Program-made: the position numbers and the translations under genes
Notes under the pieces: model-generated
Databases searched by the model: none
What the model saw: the letters and a program-made list of their open reading frames with translations, nothing else
Told to the model about the DNA's origin: nothing
From: Mesorhizobium sp. M1C.F.Ca.ET.210.01.1.1
Lineage (GTDB): Bacteria; Pseudomonadota; Alphaproteobacteria; Rhizobiales; Rhizobiaceae
DNA length: 64,000 nucleotides
Reading direction: 5' to 3'
Assembly (NCBI RefSeq): GCF_004791585.1
Contig: NZ_SRUU01000003.1
Coordinates: forward strand, 302,087-366,086
Shown here: in pieces, positions 45,081 through 54,856 of the stretch
Position numbering within the stretch: the first letter of the stretch is position 1
How the letters are laid out: the number at the start of each line of letters is the position of its first letter

Positions 45081-47873
45081 CTATTCAGTATCGGTCTGGC
45101 CCGGCTCTTCGGACCCGGTCTCGACTGCTGAACTGTCTTCAGCTTCCTCGTCCGACTGCGGCTCCGAAATCCGTTCCACCGAGACAACCTTCTCGCCTTC
45201 GGCCGTGTTGAAGATGGTCACGCCCTTGGTGGCGCGGCTGGCGAAGCGGATGCCTTCGACCGGCACGCGGATGACGGTACCGCCGTCCGAAACCAGCATG
45301 ATCTGATCATCATTGCCGACGGGGAAGGTCGCGACAAGGCGCCCGATCTCGGCCGTCTTCGAGACATCGGTGGCGCGGATGCCTTTGCCGCCGCGCCCTG
45401 TCAGGCGGAAGTCATAGGACGACGAGCGCTTGCCGTAGCCGTATTCGGTCACCGTCAGCACAAGCTGCTCATGCGCCTTGAGGAAGTCGTAGCGGTCTTC
45501 GGAAAGCTCGGCTTCCTCGCCGATCTCCTCATTGGTCAGCGCGATCTCTTCCTCCTCGCCGGAAGTTTCGGCGGCAAGGCGGCGCTCGGCGGCAGCGCGC
45601 TTGAGATAGGCGGCGCGTTCCGCGGGTGACGCATCGACATGCTCGATCACCGACATCGAGATCACGCGGTCGGTCTCGGCCATGGCAATGCCGCGCACGC
45701 CGACGGAATTGCGGCTCTGGAAGACGCGCACGTCGCTGACCGGGAAACGGATACACTGGCCGGAGTTCGCCGTCAAAAGCACGTCGTCGTTGTCGGTGCA
45801 GGTCTCGACGCCGAGGATCTCGTCGCCAGCTTCCTCCAGCTTCATGGCGATCTTGCCGTTGCGGTTGACCTGGACGAAGTCAGAGAGCTTGTTGCGCCGC
45901 ACGGTGCCGCGCGTGGTGGCGAACATCACGTCGAGCTCGCCCCAGCTCGTCTCGTCCTCCGGCAGCGGCATGATCGTGGTGATGCGCTCGCCCTGCTCGA
46001 GCGGCAGCATGTTGATCAGCGCCTTGCCGCGCGACTGCGGATTGCCGACCGGCAAACGCCACACTTTTTCCTTGTAGACGATGCCGCGTGAGGAGAAGAA
46101 CAGCACCGGCGTATGCGTGTTGGCCACGAACAGCCGGGTGACGAAATCCTCTTCCTTGGTCGACATGCCGGAGCGGCCCTTGCCGCCGCGGCGCTGCGCC
46201 CGGTAGAGCGACAGCGGCACGCGCTTGATGTAGCCGGAATGGCTGACGGTGACTACCATATCCTCGCGCTGGATCAGGTCCTCGTCTTCCATGTCCGCCC
46301 CGCCCTCGGTGAGCTCGGTGCGGCGCGGCGTGCCGAACTCGTCGCGGACCGCGATCAGCTCGTCCTTGACGATCTGCTGGATGCGCGCGCGGGAAGACAA
46401 AATATCCAGAAAATCAACGATTTCGGCACCGATCTTGTTCAGCTCGTCGGCGATCTCGTCACGACCGAGCGCGGTCAAGCGCTGCAGCCGCAGATCGAGG
46501 ATGGCGCGGGCCTGCTCCTCGGAGAGATTGTAGGTGCCGTCCTCGTTGATGCGGTGGCGCGGATCGTCGATCAGCTTGATCAATGGAGCGACGTCATGGG
46601 ACGGCCAGCGCCGCCCCATCAACTGCTCGCGCGCCGTCTGCGGATCCGGCGCGGTGCGGATCAGCTTGATCACCTCGTCGATATTGGCGACGGCGATGGC
46701 GAGGCCGACCAGCACATGGGCGCGCTCGCGCGCCTTGCGCAAAAGGTACTTGGTGCGCCGGCTGATCACTTCCTCGCGGAAGCCGACGAAGGCCTTCAGC
46801 ATGTCGATCAGCGTCAGCACTTCCGGCTTGCCGCCGTTCAGCGCCACCATGTTGGCGCCGAAGGAGGTCTGCAGCGGCGTGAACCGATAGAGCTGATTGA
46901 GGATGACGTCGGCGACCGCATCGCGCTTCAATTCGATGACGACGCGGTAGCCCTGGCGGTCGCTCTCGTCGCGGATGTCGGAGATGCCTTCGATACGCTT
47001 GTCGCGCACCAATTCGGCCATCTTCTCGATCATCGACGCCTTGTTCACCTGGTAGGGAATCTCGGTGACGATGATCGATTCACGGTCGTTGCCTCGCGCC
47101 TCGATATTGACGCGGCCGCGCATGACGATCGAGCCGCGGCCCGTCGAATAGGCATTGTAGATGCCGGAGCGGCCGAGCACGATGCCGCCGGTCGGGAAGT
47201 CCGGACCGGGTACGATCTCCATCAGCGACGGCAGGTCGATCGCCGGGTTGTCGATGATGGCGATGGCGCCATTGCACACCTCGGCCAGGTTGTGCGGTGG
47301 GATGTTGGTGGCCATGCCGACGGCGATGCCGCCCGAGCCGTTGACCAGAAGATTGGGGAAGCGCGCGGGCAGCACCTTCGGTTCGCTGCCCGAAGCATCG
47401 TAAGTATCCTGGAAATCGACGGTTTCCTTGTCGATGTCCTCCAGCAATTCGTGCGCGACTTTGGTCAGCCGAGACTCGGTGTAGCGCATCGCCGCCGGCG
47501 GATCGCCGTCGATCGAGCCGAAATTGCCTTGGCCGTCGATCAGCGGCACGCGCAGCGACCAGTCCTGCGCCATGCGCACCAGGGCGTCATAGATGGAGGC
47601 GTCGCCATGCGGATGGTATTTACCCATCACGTCGGCGACCGGGCGCGCCGACTTCACATATTTGCGGTTCCAGTGGTAGCCGCTCTCATGCGAGGCAAAG
47701 AGGATGCGGCGATGCACAGGCTTAAGGCCGTCGCGCACGTCGGGCAGCGCGCGGCTGACGATCACGCTCATGGCGTAATCGAGATAGGAGCGCTGCATCT
47801 CCTCGATGATCGAAATCGGCTCGATGCCGGTGGGGCCGCCGTCCGGCCCGCGCGGTGTCTTCTGGTCGGTCAA
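45081..47873 (-). CDS. gyrA: DNA gyrase subunit A
   Basis: Catalytic breakage-reunion subunit of gyrase. The 930-aa protein has the catalytic Tyr131 ([12 protein letters not shown]), the quinolone region [24 protein letters not shown] and a C-terminal beta-pinwheel with the GyrA box Q(R)RGGKGRS. The residue equal to E. coli Ser83 is Ala92, which is associated with reduced fluoroquinolone susceptibility in some alphaproteobacteria. The acidic tail ([20 protein letters not shown]) is long, typical of rhizobia. Confidence 0.98.
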   Translation of the reverse strand: MTDQKTPRGPDGGPTGIEPISIIEEMQRSYLDYAMSVIVSRALPDVRDGLKPVHRRILFASHESGYHWNRKYVKSARPVADVMGKYHPHGDASIYDALVRMAQDWSLRVPLIDGQGNFGSIDGDPPAAMRYTESRLTKVAHELLEDIDKETVDFQDTYDASGSEPKVLPARFPNLLVNGSGGIAVGMATNIPPHNLAEVCNGAIAIIDNPAIDLPSLMEIVPGPDFPTGGIVLGRSGIYNAYSTGRGSIVMRGRVNIEARGNDRESIIVTEIPYQVNKASMIEKMAELVRDKRIEGISDIRDESDRQGYRVVIELKRDAVADVILNQLYRFTPLQTSFGANMVALNGGKPEVLTLIDMLKAFVGFREEVISRRTKYLLRKARERAHVLVGLAIAVANIDEVIKLIRTAPDPQTAREQLMGRRWPSHDVAPLIKLIDDPRHRINEDGTYNLSEEQARAILDLRLQRLTALGRDEIADELNKIGAEIVDFLDILSSRARIQQIVKDELIAVRDEFGTPRRTELTEGGADMEDEDLIQREDMVVTVSHSGYIKRVPLSLYRAQRRGGKGRSGMSTKEEDFVTRLFVANTHTPVLFFSSRGIVYKEKVWRLPVGNPQSRGKALINMLPLEQGERITTIMPLPEDETSWGELDVMFATTRGTVRRNKLSDFVQVNRNGKIAMKLEEAGDEILGVETCTDNDDVLLTANSGQCIRFPVSDVRVFQSRNSVGVRGIAMAETDRVISMSVIEHVDASPAERAAYLKRAAAERRLAAETSGEEEEIALTNEEIGEEAELSEDRYDFLKAHEQLVLTVTEYGYGKRSSSYDFRLTGRGGKGIRATDVSKTAEIGRLVATFPVGNDDQIMLVSDGGTVIRVPVEGIRFASRATKGVTIFNTAEGEKVVSVERISEPQSDEEAEDSSAVETGSEEPGQTDTE

Positions 47874-47981
47874 ATCAGGTCACAATCCAGTCGGGAATCA
47901 CTGGCTGCTTATATAGGAAGCCGGGCCGAAACTCCAATGGCGGCCGCACTTTTCCAGAGACAATTTCGGTGGTAATTTCAA

Positions 47982-49775
47982 ATGGATACCGCTGATTGCG
48001 ACGATATGGCCAAACTGCATTTCGCCGCCACAGGGGCAAGGTCGGCCATGGATCGTCTCCCTCGGGCGGAAGCTGCAAACGCAATGAACTCGACCTCGTG
48101 GCTGCCTCTGCGGGCGCTGAGCGGCTGGACGGCAAGGGACCTCAACGGCGATCTGGCGGCGGGCATCACGCTGGCGGCGATCGCCATTCCCGAACAGATG
48201 GCGACGGCCAGGCTCGGCGGCTTCCAGCCGAAGATCGGTTTCTTCGCATTCGTTGCCGGATCGGTGGCCTTCGCGCTGTTCGGCGCCAATCGCCACCTCT
48301 CGGTCGGGGCGGATTCGACGATCACGCCGCTATTCGCCGGAGGCCTTGCATTGATCGCGACATCCGGCTCGCCGCACTATCTGGCGCTGGCGGCCATGCT
48401 GGCGCTGATGGTTGGGCTGCTGGTCGCGCTCAGCGGCATCTTACGGCTCGGCTGGATCGCAGATCTCTTGTCGGTGCCGGTCACGACCGGGTTCCTCGCC
48501 GGCATTTCCGTCCATATCGTCGTCTCGCAATTGCCCGGACTGCTGGGCCTGCCGCCGGAAAGCGGCGAGACGCTGCGGCGCATCGGCGAGGTCGCCGGCA
48601 ATATCCACCTCACCAATCCTTGGAACCTCGCGCTCGGCCTTGGTGTATTCGCGATCGTCTTCATTGCCGAGCGCATCAGCGCCCGCATCCCGGCGGCGCT
48701 GATCGGCATGGTGCTGGCAACGCTCGCGGTCGTCGTCTTCGGGCTGAAGGATCGCGGCGTCGAAGTGCTAGGCGCCTTGCCGAACGGGCTGCCGAGGCCC
48801 GGAATGCCGATCGTCGGCTACCGGGACGCTCAGGCCCTTGTTCCGCTTGCGCTGCTGATCGCCATCGTCGTCATGGTGCAGACGGCGGCCACCAGCCGCT
48901 CTTTCGGGCCGCGGGACGGCGAAGCGCCCGACGTCAACCACGACTTCGTCGGCGTCGGCGCGGGCAGCATCATGGCCGGCCTGTTCGGCGCCTTTGCCGT
49001 GAATTCCAGCCCGCCCCGCACGGCCATCGTTGCCCAGACCGGCGGCCGCTCGCAACTGTCGGGCCTGATTGCAGCGGCCATTGTGCTGGTGCTCGGCACC
49101 TTTGGGGGGAGTCTGCTCGCCAACGTGCCGCAGGCAGCCCTTGCCGGCGTGCTCTTGTTCGTCGCCCAGCACATATTCCGCTGGCAGGTCTTCGCCAAAG
49201 TCTACCGCCAGGCGCCGGTCGAGTTCGCGCTGATCCTGATCACCATGATCGCGATCGTCGTCCTGCCAATCGAGACCGGCGTGGCGATCGGCATCGGCCT
49301 GTCGCTGCTGCATGGCATCTGGGGCTCGACGCACACGGAGCCGATCGAGCTGGCGCAGGTGCCGGGCACGTCGGTCTGGTGGCCGCCGAGCGGTTCCAGC
49401 GCGGGCGAACAGCGCCCCGGCGTGCTGGTGGCCGCGTTCCAGGCGCCGCTTTCCTTCGTCAACGCCGATCGCTTCAAGCGCGGCCTTGCCGACCTGATCG
49501 ACGCCAGGAGCCAGGACGTGAAGCTGGTGGTGTTGGAGGCCAGCAATATCGTCGAGATCGATTACACCGCTGCGCAGGCGCTGATCGATACCATCGGCCA
49601 TTGCCGCGACAAAGGCGCGGTCTTTGCCATCGCGCGCATGGAATCGCTGCGCGCCCAGGCGGCGCTGAAGCGGTTCGGCATCGCTGACTTTGTGGGTCCG
49701 AAGCGGATATTCCACAGTGTCGACGCTGCAATCAAGGCGCTTGGTCCGGGTCAACAGCAGGACGAAGAGCAATGA
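47982..49775 (+). CDS. SulP family anion transporter with STAS domain
   Basis: An approximately 560-597-aa SLC26/SulP protein: LNGDLAAGITLAAIAIPEQMATARLGG, with about 11-12 membrane spans, then GAGSIMAGLFGAFAVNSSPPRTAI and a C-terminal STAS domain (VVLEASNIVEIDYTAAQALID at about residues 510-530). The substrate may be sulfate, bicarbonate or another anion. The start is uncertain: ATGs at 47982, 48048 and 48084 are in frame, the last being closest to family alignments (MNSTSWLPLRAL). Confidence 0.88.
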   Translation: MDTADCDDMAKLHFAATGARSAMDRLPRAEAANAMNSTSWLPLRALSGWTARDLNGDLAAGITLAAIAIPEQMATARLGGFQPKIGFFAFVAGSVAFALFGANRHLSVGADSTITPLFAGGLALIATSGSPHYLALAAMLALMVGLLVALSGILRLGWIADLLSVPVTTGFLAGISVHIVVSQLPGLLGLPPESGETLRRIGEVAGNIHLTNPWNLALGLGVFAIVFIAERISARIPAALIGMVLATLAVVVFGLKDRGVEVLGALPNGLPRPGMPIVGYRDAQALVPLALLIAIVVMVQTAATSRSFGPRDGEAPDVNHDFVGVGAGSIMAGLFGAFAVNSSPPRTAIVAQTGGRSQLSGLIAAAIVLVLGTFGGSLLANVPQAALAGVLLFVAQHIFRWQVFAKVYRQAPVEFALILITMIAIVVLPIETGVAIGIGLSLLHGIWGSTHTEPIELAQVPGTSVWWPPSGSSAGEQRPGVLVAAFQAPLSFVNADRFKRGLADLIDARSQDVKLVVLEASNIVEIDYTAAQALIDTIGHCRDKGAVFAIARMESLRAQAALKRFGIADFVGPKRIFHSVDAAIKALGPGQQQDEEQ

Positions 49776-49805
49776 TGTGCACGCGACCCATTGTTCCGGT
49801 CGGCT

Positions 49806-50642
49806 TCAACCCTCTCGCCTTGCGCGGCGGGCGCGATAGGCACCCGGCGCCTCGCCTATCTCGCGCTTGAACCGCCGGTTGAAGGTCGACAGGTCGTTGA
49901 AACCGGCGTCGAAAGCGATCGTCGAGATCGCTTCGTCGGACGCGCGCAGCCGCACTGCGGCCCGGTGCAGCCTGGTCCTCAACAGGAACTGGTAGGGCGT
50001 CATGCCGGCGACATGCCGGAATGTGCGCAGGAAATGATACGGGCTGGTCGCCGTGCCGTTGGCAAGGTCGGTCAGCGACAGCGGCCGTTCGGCGTTGAAC
50101 TCGATCAGACGCACCGCCTCGGCGACGCGTTTCTGGTCGCGGCGGCTGGGTGTGCGGGCGGCCTTGGCAGGGTCGGCCGCAGCCGCCGCGACCACCGCGC
50201 CGGCGATGCGCAGGCCGAGTTCCTCGAGCGCCTCGCCGTCACCCGTTTCCCGCGCGGCCTCCGCTTCAGCCAGCAATGCCGCCAGCGCAGGCAAGGGCGG
50301 CAGGCGCGGCGTTGCGAAATCGAGCTTGCTCGCGCCCGGCACGCCGGCGGCGATCCGTTCCATATAGGCCGGAGCGAAATGGAAGGAGAGGCAGCGGTCG
50401 CCGGCGCCGTGCTCGTGCCCGCACTCATAACAGGCGCCGGGATTGCCGAGCAGGATGGCGCCAGGAGCCAGCATCGCCGTGCCCTGGCGCGTGCGATAGC
50501 GGAAGGTGCCGCTGGTCACGGCTGCGACGCAGAAGCTGCGGTGCTGCTCCTCGAACGGTCTGTCGCCGACGCCGGCGGTGCAGATCACGTCGGACACCTG
50601 CCAGCCTCGACCCGATGCAAGGTTTCTCGCGGTGGTCGTCAT
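49806..50642 (-). CDS. AraC family transcriptional regulator
   Basis: A 278-aa regulator with an N-terminal cupin-like sensor domain (about residues 15-105; TFRYRTRQGTAMLAPGAILLGNPG and CYECGHEH with a possible metal site) and a C-terminal AraC double helix-turn-helix (residues 170-270: SLTDLANGTATSPYHFLRTFRHVAGMTPYQFLL, then AISTIAFDAGFNDLSTFNRRFKREIGEAPGAYR). The start at 50642 fits family length; the frame extends further to 51197 but overlaps the divergent gene. It probably regulates the genes at 50.7-51.7 kb. Confidence 0.9.
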   Translation of the reverse strand: MTTTARNLASGRGWQVSDVICTAGVGDRPFEEQHRSFCVAAVTSGTFRYRTRQGTAMLAPGAILLGNPGACYECGHEHGAGDRCLSFHFAPAYMERIAAGVPGASKLDFATPRLPPLPALAALLAEAEAARETGDGEALEELGLRIAGAVVAAAAADPAKAARTPSRRDQKRVAEAVRLIEFNAERPLSLTDLANGTATSPYHFLRTFRHVAGMTPYQFLLRTRLHRAAVRLRASDEAISTIAFDAGFNDLSTFNRRFKREIGEAPGAYRARRARREG

Positions 50643-50729
50643 TGCGTGGAAGATTAGCAACTTTTCCCAAGCGCAGAACCCTGCCTTGCCCCTATTGCTC
50701 GCCCTCTCCTGACAAACGAGGCAGCAACC

Positions 50730-51260
50730 ATGACCGATCCCTTTGCCGAAGCCCTGCACAGCGACGGCCCCGATCCGGACCTCGCCGAAAAATTGAAACT
50801 TTACGGCCGTTTCATCGGCGCCTGGACGTTCGACGCCACGCGCACCTTGGAGGACGGCACCAGGCTCACCGGACGTGGCGAGGTGCATTTCGGCTGGGTC
50901 CTGGAAGGCAAGGCGGTCCAGGACGTCTGGATCCTGCCCGCACGCGATGCCGGCCCCTCGCCGTCGCTCGGGCCATGGACCTTCTACGGCACGACGCTGC
51001 GCGTTTATGATCCCGGCGCGGACGCCTGGCACATCTTCTGGAGCGATCCCCGCAATCAGTACTACAGCCGGCAGCTCGGCCGCGCCGAGGGCGACACGAT
51101 CGTCCAGATCGGCGCCGACGGCAGCGGTTCCTCGGTGCGCTGGAGCTTCTCGCGCATCACCGAAAATTCGTTTCGCTGGCTGGGCGAACGTTCGCATGAC
51201 GGCGGCGCGACCTGGCGCACCGAGGTTGAGTTTCTGGCTCGCTGCGCGACTCCAGCCTGA
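50730..51260 (+). CDS. Conserved hypothetical protein (lipocalin-like beta-barrel fold possible)
   Basis: A 176-aa soluble protein: LKLYGRFIGAWTFDATRTLEDGTRLTGRGEVHFGWVLEGKAVQDVWI, and WHIFWSDPRNQYYSRQLGRAEGD, then SSVRWSFSRITENSFRWLGERS. The repeated aromatic/Gly pattern resembles DUF1579-like or lipocalin-fold proteins. It is divergent from the AraC regulator with an 87-base intergenic region, and a VOC gene follows, so the pair may form a regulated unit. Function unknown. Confidence 0.75.
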   Translation: MTDPFAEALHSDGPDPDLAEKLKLYGRFIGAWTFDATRTLEDGTRLTGRGEVHFGWVLEGKAVQDVWILPARDAGPSPSLGPWTFYGTTLRVYDPGADAWHIFWSDPRNQYYSRQLGRAEGDTIVQIGADGSGSSVRWSFSRITENSFRWLGERSHDGGATWRTEVEFLARCATPA

Positions 51261-51292
51261 TCCGCCAACCCATTGTAACGACGGAGAAAATG

Positions 51293-51670
51293 ATGTTCGA
51301 CCATATCTCGATCGGCGTTCGCGACAGCGACACCTCGAAGCGCTTCTACGATGCAGCGCTCAAACCCCTCGGCTACACCTGCCTCAGCCGGTCGCCGGGC
51401 TCGCTCGGCTACGGCAAGGAAGCGGTGCGCTACTGGGTCAATGACGCCGGCCAACCCGTGCCGGCGGATAACGACTCCGGGCTGCATTTCTGCTTCGCCG
51501 CGCCGACGCGCGCCGGCGTCGATGCGTTCCACGCGGCGGCGCTGCGCGAAGGCGGCAAGGACAATGGTCCGCCGGGCCTGCGTGCCGCCTATGGTGACAA
51601 CTACTATGCGGCGTTCGTCATCGACCCTGACGGCTACCGGCTCGAGGCCTATTGCGGCGAAGCGGACTGA
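51293..51670 (+). CDS. VOC family (glyoxalase/dioxygenase-like) protein
   Basis: A 125-aa VOC-fold protein: MFDHISIGVRDSDTSKRFYDAALKPLGYTCL, with LHFCFAAPTRAGVDAFHAAALREGG and YAAFVIDPDGYRLEAYC (metal-ligand His4 and the final Glu). The start at 51293 is better spaced from GGAG than the ATG at 51290. Substrate unknown; it follows the 176-aa protein by 32 bases. Confidence 0.9.
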   Translation: MFDHISIGVRDSDTSKRFYDAALKPLGYTCLSRSPGSLGYGKEAVRYWVNDAGQPVPADNDSGLHFCFAAPTRAGVDAFHAAALREGGKDNGPPGLRAAYGDNYYAAFVIDPDGYRLEAYCGEAD

Positions 51671-51725
51671 GCATTTGCAGCCAAGCGGAATCACTTGGCG
51701 TCGCAGAAATGCGGCTAGATAAACA

Positions 51726-51772
51726 GATAGAGCGGGATGCAGACTTTCTATTGGCCTGCATCCCGCTCTATC
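51726..51772. repeat. Perfect 17-bp inverted repeat with 13-base loop
   Basis: GATAGAGCGGGATGCAG (51726-51742) pairs perfectly with its reverse complement at 51756-51772. It lies between the VOC and marC-like genes. No T tract follows, so a plain terminator is unlikely, though it may stabilise or end the VOC transcript. Confidence 0.7.
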
Positions 51773-51865
51773 CGCTCTGATTTCCCCTTCCGCCTGTTTC
51801 CAGCGCCCTGGCTTTGCTCTACCAATTGCAGAGCTTGGGCGTCGCCCGGCAGGAGGGGATCAGCG

Positions 51866-52495
51866 ATGCCGAGCTTCGACAGCCTGTTCAACGCCTTCGT
51901 TACCATCCTGGTGACCATCGATCCGCCGGGGCTGGCGCCGCTCTTTCTTGCCGTGACGCGCGGCATGAACCGCGAGGAGCGTCAGCAGGTCTCGGTACGC
52001 GCCTCGGTGATCGGCTTCCTGGTGATGGCGCTGTTCGCCGTCGCCGGCGCCTCGATCCTGTCGGTGTTCGGCATCACGCTGCCGGCCTTCCGCGTCGCCG
52101 GCGGCTTCCTGCTCTTCTTCATCGCCTTCGAGATGGTGTTCGAGCGCCGCCAGGACCGCAAGGAGAAGATCGGCGACGTCGCCATCACCAAGGATATGAT
52201 CCACAACATCGCCGCTTTCCCGTTGGCAATTCCGCTGATCGCGGGGCCTGGCGCAATCTCGGCGACCGTGCTGCTGTCGGGACATTTCGAGGGCTTTGGC
52301 GCTCAGGCGGCGCTGGTCGGCATCATCGCGATCTGTCTCGTCCTCACCTATTTGGTCTTTGCGCTGTCGGAACGCATCGACCGCATCCTCGGCCAGACCG
52401 GCCGTTCGATCCTGACACGCCTGCTTGGCGTGATCCTCGCGGCGTTGGCCGTGCAGTTCGTGGCCGATGGCGTCAGGGCGCTGATGGCGGCCTAG
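51866..52495 (+). CDS. MarC family integral membrane protein
   Basis: A 209-aa protein with six membrane spans of the MarC family. The start MPSFDSLFNAFVTILVTIDPPGLAPLFLAVTRGMN contains the family's DPPG segment, and a second conserved block reads FPLAIPLIAGPGAISATVLL. The family was once linked to multiple antibiotic resistance; the function is unresolved. The ATG at 51866 has AGGAGGGG 7 bases upstream. Confidence 0.92.
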   Translation: MPSFDSLFNAFVTILVTIDPPGLAPLFLAVTRGMNREERQQVSVRASVIGFLVMALFAVAGASILSVFGITLPAFRVAGGFLLFFIAFEMVFERRQDRKEKIGDVAITKDMIHNIAAFPLAIPLIAGPGAISATVLLSGHFEGFGAQAALVGIIAICLVLTYLVFALSERIDRILGQTGRSILTRLLGVILAALAVQFVADGVRALMAA

Positions 52496-52524
52496 GACGC
52501 CTCTTTCCCTACCGTCCTACTGCC

Positions 52525-52950
52525 CTACTTCACCGCCGTATCGACCACCTCGAAATCATGCGTCACTGTCGCCGTCTTTGCCATCATGGCCGTGGCCGAG
52601 CAGTATTTGTCGATCGAGAGGTCGATCGCCCGTTTCACCTTGTCGCGCGACAGGGCGCGACCCTTGACGATGAAATGCATGTGAATGCGTGTGAAGACGC
52701 GCGGCTCGGTCTCGGCCCGGTCAGCGTCGAGCTCGACCACGCAGTCCTCGACCGCCTCGCGGCCTTTTTCCAGGATATGAACGACGTCATAGGCCGAGCA
52801 GCCGCCGGTGCCGATCAGCACCAGCTCCATCGGGCTCGGCCCCGGCGTCCGGCCCTCCGGTCCATGCGCCGTGCCCAGCACCACCTTGTGACCGCTGCCG
52901 GACTCTCCGACGAAGGTGCGTTCCTCGACCCATTTGACGCGTGCTTTCAC
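52525..52950 (-). CDS. OsmC family protein
   Basis: A 141-aa OsmC/Ohr-fold protein with the two reactive cysteines in VLIGTGGCSAYDVV and IDKYCSATAMMAKTA. This arrangement reduces organic or fatty-acid hydroperoxides. The family's Glu/Arg contributors are present (MELVLIG, RVFTRIHMH). It is closer to the YhfA-like subfamily than to Ohr by the N-terminus. A DUF2306 gene lies just upstream on the same strand. Confidence 0.88.
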   Translation of the reverse strand: MKARVKWVEERTFVGESGSGHKVVLGTAHGPEGRTPGPSPMELVLIGTGGCSAYDVVHILEKGREAVEDCVVELDADRAETEPRVFTRIHMHFIVKGRALSRDKVKRAIDLSIDKYCSATAMMAKTATVTHDFEVVDTAVK

Positions 52951-52974
52951 GATGATCTTCCTTGCAATACTGCC

Positions 52975-53373
52975 CTACTGACCGAACGCAACGGCGTGCA
53001 TGATGCGGCCGGGCAGCAGAGTGAAAACGCCAGCGCCGACCAGCGCGAACAGGTAGAGCTTTATCATGGCGCCACGATGCGCGGCCACCTTATGGGTGTG
53101 CGCATACCATACCGCCAGTGGCGCGGTGACAATCACCAGGATGGACAGGATATGGATCGGGCTGAACGGGCCGATCAGGCGGATCTGCTGGATCCAGAAG
53201 CTCGAGATGGCGATGACCAGCATCAGCGCCGCCCAGGCATAACCCATCACGCGATGGCGCGTCGTTCCTTTTGGCAGCGCCAGCTGCGCGCCGCCTACCG
53301 CCAGCGCGGCGAGGGCGGCGAACGCGTGCCATGGAATGGGAGGCGGCGCGGATAGAAGCGGTCCGAGCGACAT
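52975..53373 (-). CDS. DUF2306 membrane protein
   Basis: A 132-aa protein with four hydrophobic segments (about residues 14-32, 42-60, 70-88 and 105-122). GTTRHRVMGYAWAALM and HTHKVAAHRGAMIKLYLFAL, with conserved His near membrane borders, match DUF2306. Function unknown. It precedes osmC by 24 bases and may be cotranscribed with it. Confidence 0.83.
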   Translation of the reverse strand: MSLGPLLSAPPPIPWHAFAALAALAVGGAQLALPKGTTRHRVMGYAWAALMLVIAISSFWIQQIRLIGPFSPIHILSILVIVTAPLAVWYAHTHKVAAHRGAMIKLYLFALVGAGVFTLLPGRIMHAVAFGQ

Positions 53374-53406
53374 CGCGCCTCCCCTCAGATGACCATGTCG
53401 TGAAGC

Positions 53407-53922
53407 TTAGAACGGAATCTCGTCGTCGAGCTCGCGCGAGGAACCGCCGCCGCCCCTGGAACCGCCACCGCCGCCACGGCTGAAGCCTTCGTTCGGGCCG
53501 GACTGGCCGAAATCGGAACCGCGGCTGTTGCCGCCGCCGGCATAGTTGCCGACCTGGCCGCCGCCCTCGCCGCGCGCATCGAGCATCTGCAGCTCGCCGC
53601 GGAATTTCTGCAGCACGACTTCGGTCGTGTAACGGTCATTGCCGGTCTGGTCCTGCCATTTGCGTGTCTGCAACTGGCCCTCGACATAGACCTTCATGCC
53701 TTTCTTCAGATACTGCTCGGCCACCTTGGCGAGCTGATCGTTGAAGATGACGACATTGTGCCACTCGGTCTTTTCCTTGCGCTCGCCGGAATTCTTGTCC
53801 CGCCAGCTTTCCGACGTGGCGATGCGGATGTTGACGACCGGATCGCCCGAATTCAGGCGGCGGATTTCAGGGTCCGCTCCGAGGTTGCCGACCAGAATGA
53901 CCTTGTTGACGCTACCCGCCAT
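53407..53922 (-). CDS. ssb: Single-stranded DNA-binding protein
   Basis: A 171-aa SSB: OB fold from [39 protein letters not shown], with W/F stacking residues in [17 protein letters not shown] and [19 protein letters not shown] Gly-rich linker then leads to the acidic tail DDEIPF that recruits DNA-repair partners. An SOS box lies 102 bases upstream. The start is 53922 (GGAG at 7 bases) or 53925. Confidence 0.97.
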   Translation of the reverse strand: MAGSVNKVILVGNLGADPEIRRLNSGDPVVNIRIATSESWRDKNSGERKEKTEWHNVVIFNDQLAKVAEQYLKKGMKVYVEGQLQTRKWQDQTGNDRYTTEVVLQKFRGELQMLDARGEGGGQVGNYAGGGNSRGSDFGQSGPNEGFSRGGGGGSRGGGGSSRELDDEIPF

Positions 53923-54023
53923 CATACTTCTCCGCGCTCATCCGAAACAAAATTTAAGTCGCTCACCTTACAGCCTGCAGGTCGCCCATGCCTGCAAAGG
54001 CTGGCTTTTCCCACAAGGTTTTT

Positions 54024-54038
54024 GTTCTCTTTTCGTTC
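54024..54038. promoter_or_regulatory. LexA SOS box upstream of ssb (GTTC-N7-GTTC)
   Basis: GTTC (54024-54027), seven bases TCTTTTC and GTTC (54035-54038) fit the established alphaproteobacterial LexA operator exactly. It is 102 bases upstream of the ssb start. Confidence 0.8.
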
Positions 54039-54116
54039 TAGTCCGGACCATTGTTTCTGTCAAGGAATGTCAGCAACAGGTAGTATTCCTGCGCAGGAAG
54101 CAAAGGGGGTATCTCG

Positions 54117-54497
54117 GTGGACATCGTCAAGCATGAGGATCAGCCGCGCGAAAATTGGCGGACCGGAGTGGAAACCCGCATGCACACAGCCGCCGCCAAC
54201 GGCGCGGCCGAGCTTTGCATATTCGAGCAGTGGGTGGCGCCCGGCATGGGCGCGCCGACGCATAGGCACTCAGTCGAGGAAGTTCTGACGGTGATTGCCG
54301 GTGAAGCCGAAATGTGGATCGACGACCGGCATGCCGTGCTCACTACCGGACAGTCGCTGATCATTCCCGCACTCCGCAGGCATGGCTTCCGTAACGTTGG
54401 TCCCGGCACGCTTCACATCCATGCCGTGCTTGCATCGCCTGTCTTCGAGGCAACCTTCGACGGAGCCGCGGAGCCGGTGAGACGCTGGACATCATAA
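54117..54497 (+). CDS. Cupin domain protein
   Basis: A 126-aa single-domain cupin. Metal-ligand motif 1 is visible in GMGAPTHRHSVEEVLTVIAGEAEMWIDD (H-x-H and E) and motif 2 in IPALRRHGFRNVGPGTLHIHAV. The start is GTG, with GGGGG 7 bases upstream. It lies just before an ArsR/SRPBCC pair on the same strand but is separated by 44 bases with an operator-like palindrome. Function unknown. Confidence 0.85.
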   Translation: MDIVKHEDQPRENWRTGVETRMHTAAANGAAELCIFEQWVAPGMGAPTHRHSVEEVLTVIAGEAEMWIDDRHAVLTTGQSLIIPALRRHGFRNVGPGTLHIHAVLASPVFEATFDGAAEPVRRWTS

Positions 54498-54516
54498 AAC
54501 GAGACTTGCCAAACCA

Positions 54517-54532
54517 ATAAGTCTCGACTTAT
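54517..54532. promoter_or_regulatory. Palindrome in front of the ArsR gene (candidate self-operator)
   Basis: ATAAGTC (54517-54523) and GACTTAT (54526-54532) form a perfect inverted repeat around TC. It ends 9 bases before the ArsR start codon, where it could overlap the promoter of the pair. Confidence 0.5.
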
Positions 54533-54541
54533 GCTTTGTGC

Positions 54542-54856
54542 ATGATCGAAGCAGAGATTTTCCGGGCCCTCGCCGATCCGACACGGCGCGCCGTCTATGA
54601 ACGGCTGGCGGCCAGCGAATTGACGGTGTCCGAGTTGCGCGCCGGCATGAGCGTGTCGCAGCCGGCGGTCTCGCAGCATCTTGCCGTGCTACGCGGCGCC
54701 GGCCTCGTGGTCGAGCGGCGCGCCGGCCGCAACGCCTACTACCGCGCCGACCCGCAGGGGCTCGATCCGCTTCTCGGCTGGATCGAGCGCTACCGCGCCT
54801 TCTGGCCGGAGCGCATCGAGAGGTTGAAGACGGTTTTGAAGGAAATGGACCAATGA
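54542..54856 (+). CDS. ArsR/SmtB family transcriptional regulator
   Basis: A 104-aa winged-helix regulator: MIEAEIFRALADPTRRAVYERLAASELTVSELRAGMSVSQPAVSQHLAVLRGAGLVVERRAGRNAYYRAD. No metal-binding cysteine pair (ELCVCDL type) is present, so it belongs to the non-metal branch that pairs with SRPBCC proteins. There is no strong Shine-Dalgarno at 54542; a leaderless start is possible. The stop overlaps the next gene by 4 bases. Confidence 0.9.
   Translation: MIEAEIFRALADPTRRAVYERLAASELTVSELRAGMSVSQPAVSQHLAVLRGAGLVVERRAGRNAYYRADPQGLDPLLGWIERYRAFWPERIERLKTVLKEMDQ

Noticed and set aside
46113..47975. 620-codon open frame on the plus strand
   Set aside because: Shadow of gyrA, no domain, no ribosome-binding site.
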